This document shows positions 1-7,296 of a stretch of DNA of 15,520 bases, one piece after another; the stretch's first letter is position 1; the number at the start of each line of letters is the position of its first letter. Origin of the DNA: an uncultured Erysipelotrichaceae bacterium (GTDB lineage: Bacteria; Bacillota_I; Bacilli_A; RFN20; CAG-826); assembly GCA_902801805.1 (NCBI GenBank), contig CADCJP010000029.1, forward strand, positions 1-15,520. Reading direction: 5' to 3'. The notes beneath the pieces were generated by a model, which worked only from the letters and a program-made list of their open reading frames with translations, was not told the origin of the DNA and ran no database searches. The position numbers and the translations under genes are program-made.

Positions 1-1
1 A

Positions 2-85
2 TTTAATGAAGCGTTAGATAAAGTTATCGCTGCCCATCCAGATTGGGAATTAGATGGTTACAAACTTCAAGTTGCAGAAAAGTAA
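2..85 (+). CDS. 3' end of an unidentified protein (partial)
   Basis: An open frame enters from the left edge and ends at TAA (83-85). The last 27 residues are visible, ending DGYKLQVAEK. The fragment is hydrophilic and probably helical, with no membrane segment or recognisable motif, so no function is assigned. It is called coding because the frame is open to the edge, uses codons typical of the neighbours (TTA, GGT, CCA, GAA), and is followed 19 bases later by a good intrinsic terminator. Confidence 0.7.
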   Translation, partial: FNEALDKVIAAHPDWELDGYKLQVAEK

Positions 86-103
86 GCAAATAAATTAAGA
101 ACT

Positions 104-132
104 AAAAAAGCGTCTCTAACGAGGCGTTTTTT
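104..132 (+). terminator. Rho-independent terminator of the upstream gene
   Basis: CGTCTC (111-116) pairs with GAGGCG (121-126) around the loop TAAC, with one G-U pair. An A-run lies before the stem and a T-run (127-132) after it. It closes the partial gene ending at 85 and separates it from the MACPF gene. Confidence 0.85.
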
Positions 133-271
133 AATGGCTTAATTGTGTAGAAACCAGCAACATTTTAACTCTTATTTACTTAAAATAAAGGCTTGTTTTT
201 AGTTTTAGTTTCAAAAACCATCTTTTGTAAAAAGTTGTGAATATATCAATAAAAAGTTAGTAAACATTTTA

Positions 272-299
272 TTGACATAAAAAATATTAAAATTACAAT
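272..299 (+). promoter_or_regulatory. Promoter of the MACPF gene
   Basis: A perfect -35 box TTGACA (272-277) is followed after 16 bases by TACAAT (294-299), one mismatch from consensus. The predicted start near 306 leaves a leader of about 50 nt before the ATG at 355. The region upstream (133-271) is AT-rich and shows no gene. Confidence 0.75.
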
Positions 300-307
300 A
301 AGTTCCG

Positions 308-323
308 AATAATTCGAATTATT
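308..323. promoter_or_regulatory. Perfect 16-bp palindrome at the MACPF start site
   Basis: AATAATTC (308-315) abuts its exact reverse complement GAATTATT (316-323). It begins about 8 bases after the -10 box, over the predicted transcription start. With no loop bases it suits a dimeric repressor site better than an RNA hairpin. No regulator gene is visible beside it, and an AT-rich background makes short palindromes more likely by chance. Confidence 0.4.
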
Positions 324-354
324 TTCACAAAATCCATTTTTGGAAAGGAAAATT

Positions 355-2691
355 ATGAAAAAATTATTATTTTTAACTGTGCCTTTATTACTTATTGGTT
401 CAGTAGCGCTCACTGCTAGAGAAGCTGATGCGAACTTTGCAGAATATAACATACCAAACGATCATGCAGTTATAGGAGGCAACGTTTTTGAAAGACCTGT
501 AATTGACATGAGTGATTTTGTTGGTTTACCAGATATTTATAAACGTAAACCAAAATACACTTATGATGACATTCCAGAAGAAGGAAATCTTGAAGGTACT
601 TACTCACAATTTACTAATATTGCAAACGTCACCTCTTATTTAGGATTTGGCTACAACGTCATTAAATCCCATTATATCAATAGACACGAGGTTTTAAACA
701 CAAACCCTATTTTCAATTTAAAACAATTAAGCAACACTACTTTGTTGCTTGCATCTGGCGTTGATTACAAGTCAGAATCCATTTCAAACTCAAGCATGCA
801 AGAATTTAGCCGATCTTATAATACAAAAATTGGCATTTCAGGAGGATACGGGCCATTTTTCTCTGGGGGTATCCAAGCGGATTTTGAAGGCGGCAGCAAT
901 GGAAAAACTTATTACTACTTCTATAAAGGCATGATAGATATTAAGACCTTTAATCTTTCTATGTATGCAGAAACCAGCGATTTAAGAAACATGTTAGCTG
1001 CTGACTTTTCTGACGATTTGAACAGTTTGCCTCCTGCAGCTTTTTTTGATAAATATGGTACGCACTTTCTAAAATCAATTACAATGGGTGGCAGACTTGA
1101 ATTGAATGTTACCTATTCTTCAGAAAGCGTCAAAGAAACAAGTGAAATTCAGGCAGCAGTTGATGTTGACGTTAACTATATGAACGCTTGTGTAAAGGGC
1201 AAAGCTAGTACTCAGTACAATAATACATTGGAAGAAGAAGCAATTTCTAAAAACGAAACAGTTGTCTATCGCGGCGGCACTTTATATCCAATGTCTACCG
1301 CAGAAACAGTTAATCAATATCATGGCAACTGGGTTGACTCATTTAACAACAATCTCTCAAAATCAGATCTTGTCGGGGTTCCAAATTATCAATCATTAGT
1401 CCCTATGTGGGAATTGGTAAATCCAAATAATCAAGCACGTAGAAACCAATTAGAAAATTATTTTGTCGACGAAATTATTGATTTCAACAATGATGTTTTT
1501 GGTGATTACAATGTTTGTTCTATTAATACTTTGACGGTCAATAATTCAGGAAGCGGTACAGGCACAATTACTGGCAACAACCCTCGCTATAAAAAGGGTT
1601 CTACTGTGACTTTGACAGCTACTCCAGATGGAGGATGTACTTTCGGAGGATGGTATAAAGGTAATGATCTTTTAAGCTCGTCCTCGACATATACGTTCAC
1701 AATCAACAGCGATACAACACTAACAGCTCGATTCGATAAACCTATATCATTAGATGGAGCTGGAACAAATACAAACCCATATCTTATTAGAAAAAAAGAG
1801 GATTTTGACCAAATCAAAAATGGTCTAAATTATTACTACAGAGTAAGTAACAATATTGATTTTGGTGGCAGTACCATAAATCCAATTCCAGGAACATTCC
1901 AAGGTTTGTTAGATGGAAACGGTAAAGAAATAACAAATTTCCAATTTGAAAAAGATTATTCTTCCAATGTTATGATGGATTATATCGGATTTTTTGAAAA
2001 AATAGGCGCTAGCGGATATGTTCGTAATATGTTGTTTAAAAATGCAACACTTGTTACTACTCAATCTCAAAACAATGGAACGCTTGTTTACGCTGGCATG
2101 GTTTGTGGCATGAATGATGGTGGCAGAATTGAAAACGTCGACCTCTTTAAATGCACAGTGAATGTCGAAAACAGAAATGCCATAGTAGGTGGAATTGCTG
2201 GCTATTCCAAAGGTAGCATAAAAAAATGTGACACGTTTGGTTGTACAGTTAGTGGCTCTGATTTAGTTGGTGGTATTGTTGGCTCTGCAGATTACCGTTC
2301 TGAAACAATAGATTGCTCATTCGATGCAGAAACATTCTTTGGATGGTTTGCTGTGACTTCTGGCCAAATTAAATTGGTTTCCCAAAACGTTAGCAACAGC
2401 TTTGTCGCTGGTGGTATTGCAGGATATTGTTTCGAAGCAACAATTAAAAATTGCTCCGTTAAATATACCAAATTTATCGTCGAGGGAACATTAGGAACAA
2501 GGCAGTATCCAGCCATGGGATATGTTGTTGGACATTTGAGTGGTGGCAAAATTGACTACAAAACAGCCGATTTCCATGATCTTACTAAAACCAGCATAAG
2601 TAGTTCTAATAACAGATATTATTTTGCTAACTCTAATGGCTATGTTGGTAGAGCTGAAAATCATCCAACCATTAATGGTCAACAATATTAG
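355..2691 (+). CDS. Secreted MACPF (perforin-like) protein with InlB-type repeat and GLUG-like C-terminal domain
   Basis: This is a predicted exported pore-forming-type protein of 778 residues. A signal peptide (M1-A21, KK then a hydrophobic core, ALTA cleavage site) has no lipobox Cys. The MACPF domain spans about residues 60-370. The family signature Y-G-T-H-F-x6-G-G is exact at Y234-G246. A Gly-rich stretch near 160-190 and the segment near 255-300 fit the two helix clusters that unfurl into the pore hairpins. Residues 388-462 form an InlB B-repeat/Listeria-Bacteroides-type repeat (GSGTGTITG, GGWYKG, TARF). The rest, 463-778, is a beta-helix with GLUG-like motifs (GGIAGYS, VGGIVGS, GGIAGYC). 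The start is ATG 355 with GGAAAGGA at 342-349; an in-frame TTG at 340 lies upstream of this site and is rejected. It uses ATA for Ile about 11 times, unlike the opp genes. MACPF family: very likely. Toxin or adhesin role: inferred. Confidence 0.88.
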   Translation: MKKLLFLTVPLLLIGSVALTAREADANFAEYNIPNDHAVIGGNVFERPVIDMSDFVGLPDIYKRKPKYTYDDIPEEGNLEGTYSQFTNIANVTSYLGFGYNVIKSHYINRHEVLNTNPIFNLKQLSNTTLLLASGVDYKSESISNSSMQEFSRSYNTKIGISGGYGPFFSGGIQADFEGGSNGKTYYYFYKGMIDIKTFNLSMYAETSDLRNMLAADFSDDLNSLPPAAFFDKYGTHFLKSITMGGRLELNVTYSSESVKETSEIQAAVDVDVNYMNACVKGKASTQYNNTLEEEAISKNETVVYRGGTLYPMSTAETVNQYHGNWVDSFNNNLSKSDLVGVPNYQSLVPMWELVNPNNQARRNQLENYFVDEIIDFNNDVFGDYNVCSINTLTVNNSGSGTGTITGNNPRYKKGSTVTLTATPDGGCTFGGWYKGNDLLSSSSTYTFTINSDTTLTARFDKPISLDGAGTNTNPYLIRKKEDFDQIKNGLNYYYRVSNNIDFGGSTINPIPGTFQGLLDGNGKEITNFQFEKDYSSNVMMDYIGFFEKIGASGYVRNMLFKNATLVTTQSQNNGTLVYAGMVCGMNDGGRIENVDLFKCTVNVENRNAIVGGIAGYSKGSIKKCDTFGCTVSGSDLVGGIVGSADYRSETIDCSFDAETFFGWFAVTSGQIKLVSQNVSNSFVAGGIAGYCFEATIKNCSVKYTKFIVEGTLGTRQYPAMGYVVGHLSGGKIDYKTADFHDLTKTSISSSNNRYYFANSNGYVGRAENHPTINGQQY

Positions 2692-2711
2692 GTATAACTT
2701 GTTTAATTATT

Positions 2712-2744
2712 AAAAAAACGGAAGGGTTCGTCCCTCCGTTTTTT
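2712..2744. terminator. Bidirectional terminator between the MACPF and nuclease genes
   Basis: The stem CGGA-A-GGG / CCC-TCCG has one bulged A and a TTCGT loop. It is flanked by an A-run on the left and a T-run on the right, so it reads as an intrinsic terminator on both strands. It ends the MACPF gene (stop at 2691) and the convergent nuclease gene (stop at 2747). Confidence 0.88.
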
Positions 2745-2746
2745 GT

Positions 2747-4549
2747 TTATTTCTCTCTCTTTTTGGAGAGCAATAACACTGAACCAATAAGAGCGGTAAA
2801 TCCTGTTAATGACGCAACCGCGATGATTGAACCATTACAGCCTGCTTTCTTATTACCACCGTTATCACTTGGTGTGCTAGATGTGGATTCTGGAATAGAA
2901 GATTCAGAAACTGGCTCACTAGATGAACTTGATGATGGACCTGGAGGAACTGGTTGTTCCTTTTGTTTTACATTAATACCAAATTCCTCTAATTCAAATG
3001 CCTTAGTGGTGGAAATGGTAATAGTGGATAAACCTTCATCAAAGTATCCAGCGATATTAATGGTATGAACACCATCAGCGGAACTAAATGAAATATCTTC
3101 ATCGTTTAACTTAACATCAACTTCTACTTCTTCAGTTCCTTGTTTAGAAACAAAGTAGACAGATTGGATATCAGGTGTTTTAGCGACATCTTTTAACTTA
3201 AAGACAATAGAACCTCTATTATCGATTTGTAAGCCGTTTTCACTTGGATAAACGCTTTGTGCACTAGTTACTTCTTCTACTAAAGTGTTATTAGCTGTAT
3301 AACCCGTTAATACTTCATTAGCGGCTATTGGGAAAGATGATTCCTCATTATCTTTAGTAAAAACAATGCCATACGTGCCTTGAATTTCTGGTGTTGGACC
3401 AGGAACGACGGTAATACCACTATAGGTAGCGCTTAGACCATCATATTTACAAGTAACGGATGTTAAACCAGCGCGTAATCTTTTTGGTTCCCAAGAGCAT
3501 TTATCATTAGCGATAACTGAAGTAGTGTTATCAGTATATGTAGCTGTTACTGTTAAACCTGTTGGATCAAATGACTCACCCGCTGTATATTGTTTCTTTG
3601 TGGCTTCACCACTGATTTCAATCTTAGTGGCAACCTTTTCATTACCAGGATATGTTTGTTTACAACGGTTTTTCACATCTGCAGAAGCTGAATCACCAAA
3701 GATTTTCCAAGCGTATTCTGGATGATCAACGAATGGATTTCTGTTCTTTTGCTTTGATGTTTGAGAATAATCGTTTCTATAGCCTTCAGAAACATCTGGT
3801 TTATCTAACATATGCCATTCAAGAAGAGTGTCATAGTTAGTAAATGTTCTCGTAATTTTCAATGTATCGGTGTTGTAGTAATCATAATATGTTGTCCAAA
3901 CATACATAACGATACGGGCAACATCGCCTTTAACAGAATCTAATGGTTCAAAAATAGAACCAGAACTATAGCCATAAGGCATACCATTATAAGTCACTGG
4001 ATTGCTTTTATTTGTGTTACCGTACTTATCGTTACCACGAGTGCTGTTTGTGGTCTCGTAGGTTGGCCTAATATGCAAGAGGTCTGTGCCTGCATAAGTG
4101 GTGCCCCAAAGTTCAGTATTTTTATCAGACGGGACAGTTCTGGAAAGTGATTGAGGCCAGACGTGTTCTCTATTCCATGAACTAGCAGCGTTCTTTTTCA
4201 CTGAGTCACGGGTATAAAGATAAATCATGTTAGATTTGTTGGTTGGATCTTCATCTGCGCTTTGAAGGATAGTGGATAAGTGATCAGAACCACCTCCACC
4301 ATAGGTATACCAACCTTTTGGGAAGATATAAGAAGATAGTTTGCTTCTGAATGTGCCATACAAACCTTCGGTGCCTGTTTTATCCAAGGCATCATAATAA
4401 GTACCTGAATAGGTATATGGGTCGAAGTTTTCAACGTGAGTTGCAGCTTCAACGGGAGTGATTGCTCTATTTTGATTAATAGAAGCATAGCTTGCACCGC
4501 ATACAAAAAGAGCGGTAGCGATTGTTAATTTGATTAATTTGTTTTTCAT
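2747..4549 (-). CDS. Secreted, C-terminally anchored endonuclease I family nuclease
   Basis: This is a non-specific DNase/RNase-type nuclease of the EndA/NucM family (endonuclease I, beta-beta-alpha-metal fold), 600 residues and probably displayed on the cell surface. A signal peptide ends near A22 (ASYA). The catalytic domain runs from about 40 to 286, with WNREHVWP (W125-P132, H129 the expected catalytic His), DLLHIRP (156-162), TNSTRGN (167-173) and NRNPFVDHPE (269-278). A group-3 bacterial Ig-like domain covers about 306-385, followed by an unassigned beta-rich module (about 390-530). A Pro/Ser-rich stalk (533-568) leads to GCNGS with C571, one membrane helix and the tail KKREK. Usual family members are 200-300 residues, so the back half is added surface architecture. 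The start is ATG 4549; an in-frame GTG at 4558 is possible. Neither has a Shine-Dalgarno site. Confidence 0.92.
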   Translation of the reverse strand: MKNKLIKLTIATALFVCGASYASINQNRAITPVEAATHVENFDPYTYSGTYYDALDKTGTEGLYGTFRSKLSSYIFPKGWYTYGGGGSDHLSTILQSADEDPTNKSNMIYLYTRDSVKKNAASSWNREHVWPQSLSRTVPSDKNTELWGTTYAGTDLLHIRPTYETTNSTRGNDKYGNTNKSNPVTYNGMPYGYSSGSIFEPLDSVKGDVARIVMYVWTTYYDYYNTDTLKITRTFTNYDTLLEWHMLDKPDVSEGYRNDYSQTSKQKNRNPFVDHPEYAWKIFGDSASADVKNRCKQTYPGNEKVATKIEISGEATKKQYTAGESFDPTGLTVTATYTDNTTSVIANDKCSWEPKRLRAGLTSVTCKYDGLSATYSGITVVPGPTPEIQGTYGIVFTKDNEESSFPIAANEVLTGYTANNTLVEEVTSAQSVYPSENGLQIDNRGSIVFKLKDVAKTPDIQSVYFVSKQGTEEVEVDVKLNDEDISFSSADGVHTINIAGYFDEGLSTITISTTKAFELEEFGINVKQKEQPVPPGPSSSSSSEPVSESSIPESTSSTPSDNGGNKKAGCNGSIIAVASLTGFTALIGSVLLLSKKREK

Positions 4550-4558
4550 AGCACGCAC

Positions 4559-4564
4559 ATTATA
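4559..4564 (-). promoter_or_regulatory. -10 box (TATAAT) just upstream of the nuclease start
   Basis: A perfect TATAAT lies on the minus strand only 9 bases before ATG 4549. No convincing -35 box is seen; the spaced position holds part of a T-run. If used, transcription would start within a few bases of the ATG and give a leaderless mRNA, which would fit the missing Shine-Dalgarno site. Confidence 0.45.
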
Positions 4565-4580
4565 TACGATTAGATAACAT

Positions 4581-4608
4581 AAAAAAAGACCGCTATTAAT
4601 AACGGTCT
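4581..4608 (-). terminator. Terminator of the tldD-tldE operon
   Basis: AGACCG (4587-4592) and CGGTCT (4603-4608) are exact reverse complements, with TATT/AATA inside that can extend the stem. Read on the minus strand it is followed by a run of seven T. It lies 20 bases after the tldE stop (4628) and abuts the nuclease promoter region. Confidence 0.8.
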
Positions 4609-4627
4609 ATTTTTGTTTGATGTTTTC

Positions 4628-5783
4628 TTATTTTCCGGAGACTGCAATTTTCTTAATAAGTAATGATTCAGCGGAAACACCACTTGGTGAAACAGTCACA
4701 TCGTTACCAACTTCTAAGACATCTTTGAAGATATCTAATAAGTTACCACCAACAGTGATGAGGTCTAATGGTTTACCTTTCTTACCGTTTTCAATCATGA
4801 AACCAGTGGATTGAAGTGAGAAGTTACCGCTTTGTCTATTAAGACCAGCGTGGAGACCACTAACATCGGTAATATAAACACCATTACCAACCATTTCGAA
4901 TAATTCATCTAATGATTTCTTACCTGGTTTTAAGGAAACAAACGCTGTACCAATACCACGTTTAGAACCGCCACCAAAGCCGTTACCAGTTGTTTGAACA
5001 CCATCTTTAGCGGCAGTGGTTAAGTTATATAAGTATGTTTGTAAAACACCGTTTTTAATGATTGGTTTGTTATATGTAGCGACACCTTCATCATCAAACC
5101 ATCTAGCAAAGACGTTCTTTGATAATGGTTTATCTTCAATGGTGACTTTCTTAGAAGCAATCTTTTGACCAACCTTACCAATGAATAAGGATGATTTCTT
5201 TTGGACTTCTTCTGCATCAGCGTGACCGATATAAGCTCTTAATAAGGAAGTAACAACATCTGGATGTAAAACAGCTTTATATTTATTTGTTTCACATGCT
5301 TCACCACCTAATTGATCGACAGTTAATTTAACAACCTTCTTAGCGAATTCTTGAGCGTTGAATTTAGAGAAATCGTTATCTAAGAAGAAGTCATAACCAG
5401 ATTTCTAAAGCATATAGAGCTTTCATCTTTTCATCGATAGAAACGTTTTCTAACTCTTTATTGAAGGTATTAACTTTGTGATATTTTTCACTACCTTTAT
5501 AGATGAAGATTGGATCATCGTTTTCAATGACTTTCGCGTTAGCGACGATTTCTTTGACTAACCATGCGGCTTTGTCTTTGTTCCAGACATCACATGCGGC
5601 CGCGCCACATTTACCGTTTAAGATACCTCTAGCTAAAATGGAATAGCCGTTGTTATCTTTATATTCATCGACTTCTCCGTGGAATAAGGAGATATTCAAA
5701 CTACGAGATTCAACGATAGATAATTCGACTTCTTGGAGTCCTGCTTCTTTTGCTAATGCAAAAAACTTATCATATTTACCCAT
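4628..5783 (-). pseudogene. pmbA: tldE/pmbA, metalloprotease partner subunit, broken by internal deletion and frameshift
   Basis: TldE/PmbA is the subunit that pairs with TldD to make a protease acting on unfolded or modified peptides. Here 127 good residues (5783 down to about 5403) end ...MKALYALE, then run into IWL and TGA. The rest of the protein continues in another frame from 5404 to TAA at 4628-4630 (258 codons: KSGYDFFLDNDFSKF..., RAYIGHADAEEVQKKSS, FDDEGV, TTGNGFGGGSKRG, TVGGNL, VSAESLL). The family has about 55-65 residues between these parts, including the stretch leading to GDMxSGYDFF; they are absent, so bases are missing as well as the frame being shifted. The two parts total 385 residues against a usual 440-450. 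The start ATG 5783 overlaps the tldD stop by one base. A true loss and an assembly collapse cannot be told apart here. Confidence 0.85.
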
Positions 5784-5803
5784 TATTTTAACTCCCCTCC
5801 GCG
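5781..5803 (-). promoter_or_regulatory. Translational coupling site between tldD and tldE
   Basis: The last tldD codons GGA GGG GAG TTA AAA TAA carry the Shine-Dalgarno sequence for tldE, GGAGGGGAG, 8 bases before its ATG. Stop and start overlap as TAATG. The conserved C-terminal Gly-Gly-Glu of TldD and the ribosome site of tldE are therefore the same bases, and tldE translation is probably coupled to tldD. Confidence 0.75.
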
Positions 5804-7111
5804 ACCACCGACGGTGACTTCGCTCACTCTAAGAGTTGGTTGACCAACATTAGTTCTAATTGAACCAGAAGAAGCACCACACATACCTTGGGCTAAATCT
5901 AAGTCGTTACCAACCATATCAATCTTCTTTAAGATTTCAAAACCTTTACCAATTAAGGTTGCACCTTTTACTGGTTCAGCGATTTTACCATCTCTAATGA
6001 TATAAGCTTCACTACAACCGAAGTTAAATTCACCAGTTGTTGGATCAACAGAACCACCGTTAAAACCAACAGCAGATGTAGGAACATAACGGTAGTTTTG
6101 TCTACGGCAAGCACCGTTACCTTCTCTATTCATACGACGACCATTTAAGTCATCAATCATATAGTCATTTAATTTACCATTCTTGATGAGTAATCTCTTA
6201 CTACCTGGATTACCTTCGTCATCGATATCAATTGAGCCCCATTCGCTTGGAATAGTGGAGTCATCGACCGCACTGACGATTGGAGAAGCAATGTAATCAC
6301 CAATCTTATTATTAGAGAAACAAGATAAACCTTTAGCGACCGCACTAGCTTCTAATGGGTGACCACAAGATTCATGGAATAAGACGCCGCCCCAACCATT
6401 ACCGATAACAACTGGCATAACACCACTTGGGCATTCAGCAGCAGTTAACATCTTTAACGCGGTTTCCGCAGCTTTTCTGGCTACTTTCTTTGGATTAACT
6501 TTTTCACTTCTGAAATAGCTAATATCTTTTTGAGCACCAGGTCCTTCAAAGCCTACTTCAAAACCGTTTTGATCCGCGGCAATAGCTTGGAAGACCATTC
6601 TTCCGAATTCAGTAGTACGTTTGAACCATTTACCTTTTGAATTAAAGACGGCAACAAATCTTCTATTATCCGCGAAGACACCAAATGTTCTGACGATACG
6701 TGGGTCTTTTAATGAATTGATTTCTTCAATGCCTTCTTTAAGTAAAGCAATCTTTTCTTCAACTGGGACATCTTCGTAGCTTCTTGTAACTGGGTTACGA
6801 TTCTTAGCTTTAATCATGTCGAGTTTAGTAACTGTTAAGATTCTTTTATCGTGGAATGATTTACTTAGTGAGTTGGCTAAATTTAATAAGCCTTTCTTAC
6901 TTAAATCATTGGTATATCCATATACGCATTGATTATTTTTAAGTAAACGTAAACCAACACCACAGAGAGAATTAGAGCTTGTTGTTTCTACTTTGCCGTT
7001 TTCAAGAGACACTGAGTGGGAACTGCTATCTTCATAAAAGATTTCAGAATAATCAGCGCCTGTTTCTAAAGCGACGTTTAGAACTTCGATAGCTAATTTT
7101 TTACTAATCAT
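5783..7111 (-). CDS. tldD: TldD metalloprotease subunit
   Basis: TldD is the catalytic, zinc-binding subunit of the TldD-TldE heterodimer, a cytoplasmic protease that trims unfolded or ribosomally made modified peptides. The protein has 442 residues, near the usual 450-480. The zinc motif HExxxH is present as HESCGH at H246-H251. The C-terminal part has GMCGASSGSIRTNVGQP, with the Cys of the conserved metal-site region, and ends SEVTVGGRGGELK as in the family. The N-terminal half has the expected mixed fold (ENGKVETTSS, GVGLRLL). The start ATG 7111 follows an ideal AAAGGAGG. No clear promoter boxes were found, but an inverted repeat lies at 7158-7176. It is first of a two-gene operon with the damaged tldE, so it may lack its partner. 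No precursor peptide or maturase is seen nearby. Confidence 0.95.
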   Translation of the reverse strand: MISKKLAIEVLNVALETGADYSEIFYEDSSSHSVSLENGKVETTSSNSLCGVGLRLLKNNQCVYGYTNDLSKKGLLNLANSLSKSFHDKRILTVTKLDMIKAKNRNPVTRSYEDVPVEEKIALLKEGIEEINSLKDPRIVRTFGVFADNRRFVAVFNSKGKWFKRTTEFGRMVFQAIAADQNGFEVGFEGPGAQKDISYFRSEKVNPKKVARKAAETALKMLTAAECPSGVMPVVIGNGWGGVLFHESCGHPLEASAVAKGLSCFSNNKIGDYIASPIVSAVDDSTIPSEWGSIDIDDEGNPGSKRLLIKNGKLNDYMIDDLNGRRMNREGNGACRRQNYRYVPTSAVGFNGGSVDPTTGEFNFGCSEAYIIRDGKIAEPVKGATLIGKGFEILKKIDMVGNDLDLAQGMCGASSGSIRTNVGQPTLRVSEVTVGGRGGELK

Positions 7112-7157
7112 ATATTTCCTCCTTTGTTATTAATTTATTACGTTGGTCAAATATTAT

Positions 7158-7176
7158 CATAATTCCACGAATTATG
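7158..7176. repeat. Inverted repeat upstream of tldD
   Basis: CATAATTC (7158-7165) and GAATTATG (7169-7176) are perfect 8-bp arms around CAC. The dyad lies about 47-65 bases before the tldD start. Its half-site shares ATAATTC with the palindrome at 308-323, although the spacing is 3 bases here and 0 there. It could be an operator; the AT-rich context makes chance possible. Confidence 0.35.
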
Positions 7177-7262
7177 TTATCTAAACAGCTTCTAAAGTTA
7201 AATTGACACCTAGAATTTGCGCCCAATATATAAATAAAATAATAAGGATTTAATATATAGTA

Positions 7263-7290
7263 TTGCCTAATGAAAAAGAGGTGCTATAAT
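7263..7290 (+). promoter_or_regulatory. Extended -10 promoter of a leader or small RNA
   Basis: A perfect TATAAT (7285-7290) is preceded by TGC, giving an extended -10. A weak -35 TTGCCT (7263-7268) sits 16 bases upstream. The predicted start is at about 7296-7298, directly before a folded region. Confidence 0.6.
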
Positions 7291-7296
7291 TAAATG

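Noticed and set aside
340..354. TTG at 340 as the MACPF start
   Set aside because: It lies before the ribosome site GGAAAGGA, which serves ATG 355, and it would put a charged extension ahead of the signal peptide.
5391..5420. Programmed frameshift in tldE
   Set aside because: A ribosomal shift would only change frame. Here about 55-65 family residues are absent as well, so DNA is missing. There is also no convincing slippery site with a downstream structure.
5783..7111. A peptide natural-product cluster around tldD
   Set aside because: TldD/TldE can mature modified peptides, but no precursor peptide, radical-SAM, cyclodehydratase or dedicated exporter gene is present in the window.
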